DNA of 31,348 bases from an uncultured Alphaproteobacteria bacterium. Lineage in GTDB: Bacteria; Pseudomonadota; Alphaproteobacteria; Rs-D84. The translations under genes and the position numbers were made by a program. The notes under the pieces were generated by a model. That model searched no databases. It saw only the letters and a list, made by a program, of their open reading frames with translations, and was not told the origin of the DNA. Numbering within the stretch: the stretch's first letter is position 1; every line of letters begins with the position of its first letter. Of this stretch, positions 7,007 through 14,954 are shown in pieces. The stretch is taken from NCBI GenBank assembly GCA_904502095.1, contig CAJGDG010000013.1:1-31348 (forward strand), in the 5' to 3' direction.

Positions 7007-8032
7007 ATGTCTTGGACAAATAAAATCGCAACGGTATGTGCATTTGGTTGTATATCGTTTGGCGCAAATGCATTGGAATACCACACAGGAAATAATTCCT
7101 TTAAATTAACAGGATATGGCACCGCCGGGATGATAAACCCAGATATTGAATCGCCACTGTTTATTGGCGACTGGCGCGCACGCGGACAATACACCAATTC
7201 TTTATCAGAAAATACAAAATTGGGCCTGGTGTATGCACTGGACCAGGCAGCATTGGACAAAGGAAACTTTTCCCGCGAAGCGTTCGGCTTTATACAATCC
7301 AAATCATTTGGACGCATCGAATTTGGCTTTACGGATTCAATTGCGCGCAAACTGGGGCTGGGGCTACCTGATGTTGGCGGATTGCGCATTAACGACAGAC
7401 CGCTGTACAACGAAAAAATTCACGCAGACGGCCCAATTATTGCAGATACAACACTGACATCTGGGCGCAGCAAATCATTGCGCATAAACGCTGCTTCTAA
7501 TGTACAGAATGGGATACAATACGGACTGTCTGTGGCGGGATTAACCGACGACTATGATTGGGCAATTGACGCAGGATTAAAAATCAGAAAATCCAGCGGA
7601 AAGCTTAAAACCGCCTATTCTGTTGGAGCATCGTTTATGTCACACCCCGACAATTTTGACACTGAAGTTTACACACCCGGCGTCACAGCCGATTGGCGCA
7701 GCCAATTATCGCTGGCAATGAATATGCAATACAATAGTTGGATTTGGGCAATTACTGCACGCGCCATATACGACCAAGACCCAATTGGCACAGTTTCTGA
7801 CGGGATTGTTGTTGGCACAGGCGTCAGCTATGACTTGTTAAGATACACTGTTTCTTTGACATACATGATTTCCGACACAGGTGTATGGCAAAACGATGTT
7901 GCAGACTTTATCGACCATACAGTTGTTGCATCATTTAGATATAAATATAGCGAAAATCTGGACGGATGGATTTCCAGTGGCCTGACCGCCAAAACACCAT
8001 TTATATCCGCCGGAATGAGAATTACATTTTAA
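7007..8032 (+). CDS. Porin-like outer-membrane protein
   Basis: A 341-residue barrel protein related to Gram-negative porins. It has a signal peptide (MSWTNKIATVCAFGCISFGANA) and a first strand of porin type (FKLTGYGTAGMI). The middle contains SFGRIEFGFTDSIARKLGLG, resembling the porin turn that precedes loop 3, and it ends AGMRITF with a terminal Phe. Strand periodicity continues throughout (GIQYGLSVAGL, YTVSLTYMIS, HTVVASFRYKYS). It starts 2 nt after rpoH, so it shares that transcript and is probably translated by reinitiation. A terminator follows directly. The substrate cannot be read from the sequence. Confidence 0.8.
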   Translation: MSWTNKIATVCAFGCISFGANALEYHTGNNSFKLTGYGTAGMINPDIESPLFIGDWRARGQYTNSLSENTKLGLVYALDQAALDKGNFSREAFGFIQSKSFGRIEFGFTDSIARKLGLGLPDVGGLRINDRPLYNEKIHADGPIIADTTLTSGRSKSLRINAASNVQNGIQYGLSVAGLTDDYDWAIDAGLKIRKSSGKLKTAYSVGASFMSHPDNFDTEVYTPGVTADWRSQLSLAMNMQYNSWIWAITARAIYDQDPIGTVSDGIVVGTGVSYDLLRYTVSLTYMISDTGVWQNDVADFIDHTVVASFRYKYSENLDGWISSGLTAKTPFISAGMRITF

Positions 8033-8056
8033 AAAATCCCCAAAAAGGGGATTTTT
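8032..8056. terminator. Bidirectional terminator
   Basis: AAAAATCCCC (8032-8041) and GGGGATTTTT (8047-8056) form a 10-bp stem with an AAAAA loop between two convergent genes. Confidence 0.85.
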
Positions 8057-8759
8057 AAAATTCTACTTTGCCATTTGTGGCAACCAAATCTGCCATCATT
8101 TCAATTTTACCGCCAGCTTCACGCAATATCAGGTCGCCAGCAGCGATTTCCGCATAATCCAAAGGATCAGATACATAAGCGTCAAATTTACCAGCCGCAA
8201 CCCACGCTAAATCCAACGCAGGACACCCTGTACGACGCGCATCGCCAACCAATGGACGATTATCTGTTGTGTTATACGCAACAGTTAATTCTGCATCTGA
8301 CGCAATATTTGAAACCTTGATACGAGCGGAATGGAATGCAGAAAAAACATATGCGCCACTGCCCGCTTCGGCATAATATAATCTTTCATCAATAGGGGAG
8401 TACACCAACGCGATTTTTGTTTCATCGTTTGAACGCAGCGCCAGTGAAATTGCAAAATGAGGATTACCGCGAACAAAATTAGACGCACCAGACAACGCCA
8501 ACACAAATTCATCGCGGCCATCGCCAACATGTGTCGTGTTTGGTGTTAATAAACCCGCCGCAGGACGAACCAGCAGCAGGTCAGATAAAATACTTTCTTC
8601 GATTCGGGCAGACGCTTTTTTCACAAAATCACGTGCACCACGCAATGACTGTTGCAGGTTTTCCACTTCGCCAAAATCGCGACGCAAACCGGACGCAGTG
8701 CGTTGCAGCGCCATAAACATTTTGTTTAATTCGGTTGAACCTTTTATCAACAAATCCAT
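8055..8759 (-). CDS. Inositol-monophosphatase-family protein lacking metal ligands
   Basis: A 234-residue member of the IMPase/SuhB fold that is probably catalytically dead. The fold is recognisable from NFVRGNPHFAISLAL, IALVYSP, YYAEAGSGAY and IAAGDLILREAGGKI. The key residues are not kept. The usual DPxDGTxNF motif reads LALSGASNF (residues 87-95, both Asp lost and Thr to Ala). The WDxAAG aspartate is Glu204. The Glu-Glu pair is replaced around 72-76 (TPNTT), and the early Asp of the VTxxD motif is Ser50. The frame is otherwise clean, so it is a conserved pseudoenzyme, not a decaying gene. It lies 30 bp downstream of rpmE, presumably in one transcript. SuhB-type proteins can have structural roles in rRNA transcription complexes; a similar role here is only inference. 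Confidence 0.8.
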   Translation of the reverse strand: MDLLIKGSTELNKMFMALQRTASGLRRDFGEVENLQQSLRGARDFVKKASARIEESILSDLLLVRPAAGLLTPNTTHVGDGRDEFVLALSGASNFVRGNPHFAISLALRSNDETKIALVYSPIDERLYYAEAGSGAYVFSAFHSARIKVSNIASDAELTVAYNTTDNRPLVGDARRTGCPALDLAWVAAGKFDAYVSDPLDYAEIAAGDLILREAGGKIEMMADLVATNGKVEF

Positions 8760-8789
8760 GTCGCTGCCCCCATCAGACGAAAGTTTAAC

Positions 8790-9002
8790 TTATAATTTGA
8801 AACCAGCAAATTTTGCCTTAAATTCTGCGGCACGCTGACCTTTGTCGGCAGTATTTGAACGCTGACCAGTCCATGCAGAATGATTCAAGTTGTCTGTTGA
8901 TAAAACCAAGTCTTTCTTCACAGAAGAATACATTTTTACAGTTTTGCCATCTGTGCGTGTGACATTAATTTCATGATATTCAGGATGAATTCCTTGTTTC
9001 AT
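8790..9002 (-). CDS. rpmE: 50S ribosomal protein L31
   Basis: A 70-residue bL31. It begins MKQGIHPEYHEINVTRTDGK, the family signature, and has the downstream HSAWTGQ block. The zinc-binding cysteines of the C+ type are absent, so this is a C- type. An AAAGGG ribosome site precedes the ATG. It has its own strong promoter and heads a unit with the IMPase-like gene. Confidence 0.95.
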   Translation of the reverse strand: MKQGIHPEYHEINVTRTDGKTVKMYSSVKKDLVLSTDNLNHSAWTGQRSNTADKGQRAAEFKAKFAGFKL

Positions 9003-9034
9003 AGTATTACCCTTTTTTAAATTTTAGCCTGCGA

Positions 9035-9062
9035 ATTATACAAGTAAATTTAAATAAATCAA
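9035..9062 (-). promoter_or_regulatory. Promoter of rpmE
   Basis: Minus strand: TTGATT (9062-9057), 16 nt, TATAAT (9040-9035). The leader is about 25 nt and carries a ribosome site. Confidence 0.7.
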
Positions 9063-9076
9063 GCAATATTAGCATT

Positions 9077-9589
9077 TTAATATCGACCAATACAGCCCAG
9101 ATAAGAATTTCCAGTAGATTCCAGGATATTTATGAACTGATTTTGGTTTTTCCCAGAAAACAAAGCCAATATTGTACCCGTATCCGTTGCCAGCATATCT
9201 GTCACAGTTGCGATACCTGAATTCATCTTCTTGAAAAAGCCACTGGACGGGCGAATTTCCGCCGCCAACAATTGATTCACACCACGCGATTTAGAATTTT
9301 TCTGCGATTCGATAATCATCAATTGACACTCTGGCGATATTATCAATTTATCACTGACAACCGCGTCACTGCCCAATAATTCGCCCCACCAACCGGTCGA
9401 GCCACAAAACACAGGCAGATATATCGTCGCATTTGGATTAGATTGCAAAATGTCTGAAATATCCGCGTCTTCTTCGGTACAAACATCGGGCATAATACCC
9501 GTGGAATTATTTATAACTTTGCGCGCCAACTGGTATTCGTTGTCCCCAGTTGTTTTGCGCGGCCAATAAAGAATCGGATATTTTGTCAT
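9077..9589 (-). CDS. Unknown cytoplasmic protein
   Basis: A 170-residue protein that I do not recognise. It has no signal peptide or membrane helix. Visible features are a TGDNEYQLARKVI helix, an acidic EEDADISDILQ stretch, the strand-turn YLPVFCGSTGWWGELLG, and a C-terminus ending in GCIGRY. Start: the ATG at 9589 lies 8 nt after an extended -10 (TG-a-TATAAT), while the GTG at 9592 lies only 5 nt after it. No Shine-Dalgarno site is present, so a leaderless message from 9589 is most likely. Confidence 0.65.
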   Translation of the reverse strand: MTKYPILYWPRKTTGDNEYQLARKVINNSTGIMPDVCTEEDADISDILQSNPNATIYLPVFCGSTGWWGELLGSDAVVSDKLIISPECQLMIIESQKNSKSRGVNQLLAAEIRPSSGFFKKMNSGIATVTDMLATDTGTILALFSGKNQNQFINILESTGNSYLGCIGRY

Positions 9590-9597
9590 CACTGAGA

Positions 9598-9606
9598 ATT
9601 ATATCA
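9598..9606 (-). promoter_or_regulatory. Extended -10 promoter of the orphan gene
   Basis: Minus strand TG-a-TATAAT (9606-9598), 8 nt before the ATG at 9589. The position where a -35 would be is only a T run. A GATTC (GANTC) site at 9607-9611 touches the element. Confidence 0.55.
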
Positions 9607-9657
9607 GATTCGGCAGAAACAAAAAAGGGGGGTATGTTAAATAAAGCACTTGATTTT

Positions 9658-10947
9658 TTATTTTTTTATATTCGACAGCCATTTTTTGCCGCCTTCGTAT
9701 ATTGTTTTTATGTCTTTTTTTGCACTATCATAGAACTCGGTCGATATTTGAACATTAAACAAAGTCTTTATCAGCGCGGGAATCATGTTCATAAACATGG
9801 CAAAAAACACACCAACCAACACCAATGTCACTAACGAATCGTTATTCATCATCAATGAATCCATTAAAAACTTCGAATCGTTTTGTGTTAATGCTGTCGA
9901 CAACGAATTTAGCCCTTGCCAATCGCCAATTATCGCGTTTATCAACAGGATTGAGAACGAAACAAAAACACAAGTTATTGCGATTCCCAGCGTTGCGGAC
10001 ACGATATCGTTTATTATCTGTTTTATTGATTTACCGGCACCATCCAATGTTATTTTCCAACCCTTGAACAACCAAGACAACAACATCAGCGGCAACATAA
10101 CTAAGTCTAATGACAGTTTTATAAAAACCTCTAAAAAATACATCGGGATTGGTAACAGTGCCATCAAATATAGCGCAACCAGCATCGCGCCAGCCGCAAT
10201 CAATATCAAATTTGGAAAAACAGGAATACTATTAAAAACTGAAAACATATAATCGCTGTCAAAAGCCATATTTAACATCGTCCAACCCACAGCCATCCCC
10301 AAACCTGTCACCTGATGAACGCCGGCCAATTCACATGTCAAATTATGGCGCAACCGGGGCGAAAATGCCCCCTGTTCAGCGGCACGCGCATCAATCGAAA
10401 CAGGATCTGCAATTGCTGTGGCAACAACACATTGATTAAAACTATCGTCATGCGCCACCATTCGATTCAACGACAAACCAATGTTAAAAACAGGTTCTAT
10501 TGCGACATTTGATATTAAACGCGGCAACGGCATCAACAACACCGCGCAAATCAGCGCTAATTTGAAAAAATGGGAAGTAAAATCCGTGGTTATATTCCAG
10601 GCCTTGTCAAATTTTGCATCTATAAAATTACTGGCTATACGCCATGCAAGCCAGATGCCCGTCAATGCCAACACCATTGTCACAGTCACGCGCCCCAATG
10701 CAGCATATACCCGCGAGACAACGCTGGACAATGTTGCCATAATATCTGAAAAAAACTGACACGACCAACAGGTTGAAAAAAACTTTAACGAATCGACCAT
10801 ATCAACAGGAGCGACAGACCGATACACAGAATAACCAACAATGGACAACGCGCCCGCCCCCAATCCAACCAGCCAAAGCGGCACCGCCCCCGCACCAAAG
10901 GGCAGAAAAGATAAAAACACTGTCCAAAATTTTTTTGACCATTTCAT
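9658..10947 (-). CDS. VirB6/TrbL-like polytopic membrane protein (copy 1, divergent)
   Basis: A 429-residue inner-membrane protein resembling type IV secretion channel components VirB6/TrbL. It has an N-terminal hydrophobic segment, a periplasmic CWSC motif followed by an amphipathic SDIMATLSSVVSRVYAALGR stretch, several membrane helices, and the family-like block LDLVMLPLMLLSWLFKGWK. It ends in a basic tail (EGGKKWLSNIKK) shared in character with the four copies on the other strand. I start it at ATG 10947, exactly 7 nt after TG-g-TATACT; an ATG at 10974 would lie upstream of the -10 box. No VirB4, VirB8-11 or VirD4 gene is in the window. Confidence 0.6.
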   Translation of the reverse strand: MKWSKKFWTVFLSFLPFGAGAVPLWLVGLGAGALSIVGYSVYRSVAPVDMVDSLKFFSTCWSCQFFSDIMATLSSVVSRVYAALGRVTVTMVLALTGIWLAWRIASNFIDAKFDKAWNITTDFTSHFFKLALICAVLLMPLPRLISNVAIEPVFNIGLSLNRMVAHDDSFNQCVVATAIADPVSIDARAAEQGAFSPRLRHNLTCELAGVHQVTGLGMAVGWTMLNMAFDSDYMFSVFNSIPVFPNLILIAAGAMLVALYLMALLPIPMYFLEVFIKLSLDLVMLPLMLLSWLFKGWKITLDGAGKSIKQIINDIVSATLGIAITCVFVSFSILLINAIIGDWQGLNSLSTALTQNDSKFLMDSLMMNNDSLVTLVLVGVFFAMFMNMIPALIKTLFNVQISTEFYDSAKKDIKTIYEGGKKWLSNIKK

Positions 10948-10954
10948 CGTTTTA

Positions 10955-10963
10955 AGTATACCA
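10955..10963 (-). promoter_or_regulatory. Extended -10 promoter of VirB6-like copy 1
   Basis: The minus strand reads TG-g-TATACT, 7 nt (taaaacg), ATG. A leaderless transcript is predicted. It lies back to back with the promoter at 10980-10988. Confidence 0.55.
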
Positions 10964-10979
10964 CATTTTGTCATAAATG

Positions 10980-10988
10980 TGATATAAT
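10980..10988 (+). promoter_or_regulatory. Extended -10 promoter of the VirB6-like operon
   Basis: TG-a-TATAAT (10980-10988), with no good -35. Unlike many units here it leaves a leader of about 24 nt, with AGAGAG at 11007-11012 before a TTG start at 11019. Confidence 0.6.
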
Positions 10989-11018
10989 TGAAAAGATAAA
11001 TAATTAAGAGAGAATATT

Positions 11019-12275
11019 TTGCTGAAAAAAATACTGTTTGCACTGACGATTTGCGCGGCATTTGTTATGCCATCTGGCGCATACGCAGACAGCATTATAG
11101 ACTATCTGGACCTGTCACCATTTATACCAATTGTGTTGGACGCAATGACAACTGTTGCAACCGGAATATACGAATTCTTTGTTTCCGGCAATAAAATTAT
11201 ATATTTGCTGATTTGGACTTTTTTGGGATTGTCTATTGGATTGTATTTGGGAAAAATGTATTTGCCACAAAAATGGTTGAAATTTTTCGGGTTCAGTGGC
11301 GGCGGCGAATTAATTGACGGAAAAATTACAGGCACAAAAATGTTCGAAGACATTTTACGGTCTGGAACACGCGCTATAATTGCGTCCTTGGTATTATTGC
11401 AGTTAAAACCAATATTTTTAACCGAAATCTTGGTTAACCCCTTTTTGGAATTTGGCGCCATATATACAGACGCAGTATTAGACACAGTAAATGATAAAGA
11501 TTATCAACCAACAATAAAATGCCCAGAAAACATCATTGAAAAAGGATGGCTGTCAGAAGATTCGTGCAATTTTTTAATTCAACCTGTTGCAGAAATATCC
11601 AGCGTCAATAACAACGCAATAAAACAGGGATTTAAATTTTTGAAAGATGGATTGCGTGGGCTGATGACACTGATCCCGCACGGAGGCGAAGATTTTTTAA
11701 ATGTGCTGACTGGAATTATTTTGATTGTCACATTTTTCAGTTCTAACCTATTTATAGCTATGTTGATTATTCAGGGGATATTCAATTTTGGCATACAATT
11801 AATATTATATCCTTTTTATGTTTTATCTTATGTTGTCAAACCCAGCGACAAATGGCTTGATTTATGGCCGGCTTTTTCCGGGGTAATCGGCGCACTGAAA
11901 CAACTTATTATCACAATGGTTGCGTGCGCATTTATGCTGTGTATAAACATATCTATTGTACGCGCGTTGTTTAACTGGAATTCGTCTGTGTTTGTTGTGG
12001 CTGCGGGCGGAACAGCAATAACAAATGTGCCACAGGCCACAGCATCAACAGCGGGCGGATTTGGCGAACATTCTGTACTGTGGCTGTCGTCGATATTGAC
12101 ATTTTATTTGATGTTCAAGATTTTTGAATTAACCCGCAAACAGTTAGACACCTATGTTGGCAAAGGTCAAGACAAACTGTACAAAGACACAACAGGATTT
12201 GCAAAAGACACATTCAACAATATCAAAAGCACAAAAAAGTCTATAACATCGATAAAAGGCTGGTTTAAAAAATAA
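11019..12275 (+). CDS. VirB6/TrbL-like polytopic membrane protein (copy 2)
   Basis: A 418-residue protein with a cleavable-looking signal peptide (MLKKILFALTICAAFVMP...AYA) and several membrane helices. There is no CxxC motif at the position where copies 1, 3 and 4 have it, but the aligned stretch (LSPFIPIVLDAMTTVATGIY) keeps the same spacing. A central block, FGIQLILYPFYVLSYVVKPSDKW, corresponds to the conserved Pro/Trp loop of the family. The C-terminus is cytoplasmic-type and basic (SIKGWFKK). The start is TTG 11019, preceded by AGAGAG at 6 nt. It is first in a four-gene operon; the next ATG is one base after the stop. Confidence 0.6.
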   Translation: MLKKILFALTICAAFVMPSGAYADSIIDYLDLSPFIPIVLDAMTTVATGIYEFFVSGNKIIYLLIWTFLGLSIGLYLGKMYLPQKWLKFFGFSGGGELIDGKITGTKMFEDILRSGTRAIIASLVLLQLKPIFLTEILVNPFLEFGAIYTDAVLDTVNDKDYQPTIKCPENIIEKGWLSEDSCNFLIQPVAEISSVNNNAIKQGFKFLKDGLRGLMTLIPHGGEDFLNVLTGIILIVTFFSSNLFIAMLIIQGIFNFGIQLILYPFYVLSYVVKPSDKWLDLWPAFSGVIGALKQLIITMVACAFMLCINISIVRALFNWNSSVFVVAAGGTAITNVPQATASTAGGFGEHSVLWLSSILTFYLMFKIFELTRKQLDTYVGKGQDKLYKDTTGFAKDTFNNIKSTKKSITSIKGWFKK

Positions 12276-12276
12276 A

Positions 12277-13497
12277 ATGAACGGATGGATAAATTCTTTT
12301 ATTGAAAACAGTATTCAGTGTTGGGGCTGTGGGGTGTTTGACCGTCTGATTCAACTGGTGTCTGGCGTGGCCAGCAGCGTGTATTCCAGTATGGCGCAAA
12401 TATGTATTTTGCTGTTCATATTTTTGTTTACAGTATTTATATTTAACGCGTTTTGGAAAAATTTGAAAGGCGGCGCGTCCGACCCCATGTTTTCTAAATC
12501 TGTACAAAAGGTTTTTCTGAACTCTTTGGTATGTATGACATTATTGGGCGCGGGCGTATTGCTTCCACGCGTTGTCACCACTGTAATATTTGAACCTGTT
12601 GCAGAAATAACAACACTGTATTCACAAAGTATGATTAATTTGTCTGCCGAAGATGTTAATGAAACGGTGACATACGAAGCATTAGAAATGAATAACGATG
12701 GAATTTATCGCCCTGAATTCCGCGACAAAGTTATTCAATTAATGAAAACAACTGTGACCCAGTTTCAATCTTATGTAAAATTGGGTGTAGCATTAATGGA
12801 CAATGCTTTTTCTTGGAAAAATCTGTTTAGCGGTTCATCCAACATAATTGCAAACATTTTAAAACATCTTATTCTATTTTTTATCGGATTGTTTTTAACA
12901 TGGGAATTTATAAAACTGTTTTTAAAATATTGCTTTTATTTCGCAGACACCGTAATTGCCATGGCGTTTTTTGCGTTATTTTTTCCGATATCATTGATGA
13001 CAATGGCATTCAAAGACGCAGAATATGTACCAGAATGGATTGGAAAATTGGGCGGAGACATCGGAACCCAACAAATAAAAAAATTAATTAATTCCATTGT
13101 GACATTGGGGTCAGCAGTTATTGGATATACTGTTATTATGGTTATAATTGCAAAATTCTTTTCTTCGCCTGATGTCGAAGCGTCTGGACTGGTAAACGCA
13201 ATCACCACAGGCGAAATATACGGTGAATCGCTGGACATGGAGAATCTGCAATCGATGACATTGTTTACTTTTGTCGCAATGTTATTTATATTAAGATATG
13301 TATTTGCACAAATACCTGAAATAACCAAGATGATATTATCTGCATTCTCGGTTCAGACAGAAGATACACACAGTGAAAAATTGGCAAACTTTGCAAAAGA
13401 ATCTGTACAAAATGTTAAAAAATTTGTGAAAACCGGCGCAGAAATATTTTCAAAAAAGAAAACTGATGACGGCGCAACAACAGGCGAAACAAAGTGA
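12277..13497 (+). CDS. VirB6/TrbL-like polytopic membrane protein (copy 3)
   Basis: A 406-residue membrane protein. The N-terminal segment carries CWGCGVFDRLIQLVSGVASS, closely matching the CWSC segment of copy 1, then a long helix (ICILLFIFLFTVFIFNAFW). The conserved block appears as DTVIAMAFFALFFPISLMTM. The hydrophilic tail of about 50 residues ends KKKTDDGATTGETK. There is no obvious signal peptide. One base separates it from copy 2 and it overlaps copy 4 by 4 nt, so the proteins are probably made in fixed ratio and may assemble together (inference). Confidence 0.6.
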   Translation: MNGWINSFIENSIQCWGCGVFDRLIQLVSGVASSVYSSMAQICILLFIFLFTVFIFNAFWKNLKGGASDPMFSKSVQKVFLNSLVCMTLLGAGVLLPRVVTTVIFEPVAEITTLYSQSMINLSAEDVNETVTYEALEMNNDGIYRPEFRDKVIQLMKTTVTQFQSYVKLGVALMDNAFSWKNLFSGSSNIIANILKHLILFFIGLFLTWEFIKLFLKYCFYFADTVIAMAFFALFFPISLMTMAFKDAEYVPEWIGKLGGDIGTQQIKKLINSIVTLGSAVIGYTVIMVIIAKFFSSPDVEASGLVNAITTGEIYGESLDMENLQSMTLFTFVAMLFILRYVFAQIPEITKMILSAFSVQTEDTHSEKLANFAKESVQNVKKFVKTGAEIFSKKKTDDGATTGETK

Positions 13498-14954
13498 TAA
13501 AAGCAAAAATAATCTTGGGCATATTCAAAGTCTTTATGTGGATAGGCATATTGGGGCTGGGGGTATGGTATTTATCAAGTTCTTTGGGCGGCGCTGCGAT
13601 AACCTATACCAGCGCGGACAACTTTTTGATTGCCGCCGGGGTTGAAAATGGCGACATTTCGTCTGCAAACGGATGCGCCCTGTGCAAATATATAATTGAT
13701 TTATTTTCTGTACTGGGTCGCGCGACAGAAATGTTTTGGTCTGCGATGTTGGACAGTTTATGGATTATCATAGTTATTGGCTTTGGTATTTTTGTAATTA
13801 TCGAAGCTATAAAGCATTTGTTTGAAGCAGCAAAACAAACAACCAAAGATGAACAGACTGAAAAAAAGTTGGAATTTAAAGCCTGGACAGAAAAAATCGT
13901 AAAACAAGGCACCAGGGTTGCAATTGTCGGCGTATTGATTGGCGCGTTGGGCATGGGCGGGGTTGGCGCGTTAAAAACAGTATCGAACATAACTATAACA
14001 CCTGTAATGTATTTAGGAGCAGAACTGTCAATAGCAGCCAGTGGCACAGGCGCCGCAACACAATGCCGCGCATTAGAAGCAACAGAAAATTTGGAGCAAT
14101 CATCTAATGGCACGGATTTTTTAAACCCTATTTTGTCGCCGTTTTTATGTGTGATCGGGAACATAAATAGCGTTATGTTGGCAGGTGCCGCAGGCGGTTT
14201 TTCAATGATGAATTACGCAGCGTTGGACATGGGCGGAGGCGCGCTGACATGGCTGGCTGGACTGGGGTTGGTTTTGATGTTTTTAGTAATTGGATTTGAT
14301 TTATTCTTTCAGATTTTATCTGTGGTGTTCAAATTAATCTTTATTGTGATATTTATGCCACTATTATTAGCTGCGGCTGCATTTGAAAAAACCTGGTCTT
14401 TTGCAAACGGATTGGTCGACAAAGCGATTAATATGCTGGTATCGTCAGCCGTCAGAATTGTCGCTATAACACTGAAGGTTATCATTATCTTTGGTACCGT
14501 GTCTTATGCGGCAGATTCGTATTTCCCGGGACCAGCAGACGGATACAGTGTTGTTATACCGCCATTATTAACCAATGGGGCACCCGAAAACCCAGACACA
14601 AAAACACTGTCTGTATTAAATGTGTTTTCAACATGCGAATCCGTGTCTTTGGTTGATGGGGTTGTCGACAAAGACAAATTTACAAATTGTTTTACCGCAC
14701 GCAAAGCCGAAGTCGAAAGAAAATACCCAGACGCATTTGATTTTCTGGAAAACGGTTGGGACTTTTTAGTTATGATGGGATTTATATTTGCGTTATATTT
14801 CTTGGTGATAAATCAAAAAGTCGATAAAATACTGGGCGGTGGCGACAAAGAAATGTTTGATTATGGCGGATGGTTAAGAGGTCTGACAACCACGACACTG
14901 AAATCGCCAATAAAAATTGCAGAATGGGCAACAGGTAAATTTATAAAAAAATGA
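13494..14954 (+). CDS. VirB6/TrbL-like polytopic membrane protein (copy 4)
   Basis: A 486-residue membrane protein, the largest of the five. It begins with a hydrophobic segment (IILGIFKVFMWIGILGLGVW), then a periplasmic loop with GCALCKYIIDLFSVLGRATE, matching the CxxC segment of copies 1 and 3. The conserved block is VVFKLIFIVIFMPLLLAAAAF followed by KTW. A second periplasmic loop near residues 340-410 holds two cysteines. The basic end reads EWATGKFIKK. The start is GTG at 13494, overlapping the stop of copy 3 (GTGA). Confidence 0.6.
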   Translation: MIKAKIILGIFKVFMWIGILGLGVWYLSSSLGGAAITYTSADNFLIAAGVENGDISSANGCALCKYIIDLFSVLGRATEMFWSAMLDSLWIIIVIGFGIFVIIEAIKHLFEAAKQTTKDEQTEKKLEFKAWTEKIVKQGTRVAIVGVLIGALGMGGVGALKTVSNITITPVMYLGAELSIAASGTGAATQCRALEATENLEQSSNGTDFLNPILSPFLCVIGNINSVMLAGAAGGFSMMNYAALDMGGGALTWLAGLGLVLMFLVIGFDLFFQILSVVFKLIFIVIFMPLLLAAAAFEKTWSFANGLVDKAINMLVSSAVRIVAITLKVIIIFGTVSYAADSYFPGPADGYSVVIPPLLTNGAPENPDTKTLSVLNVFSTCESVSLVDGVVDKDKFTNCFTARKAEVERKYPDAFDFLENGWDFLVMMGFIFALYFLVINQKVDKILGGGDKEMFDYGGWLRGLTTTTLKSPIKIAEWATGKFIKK

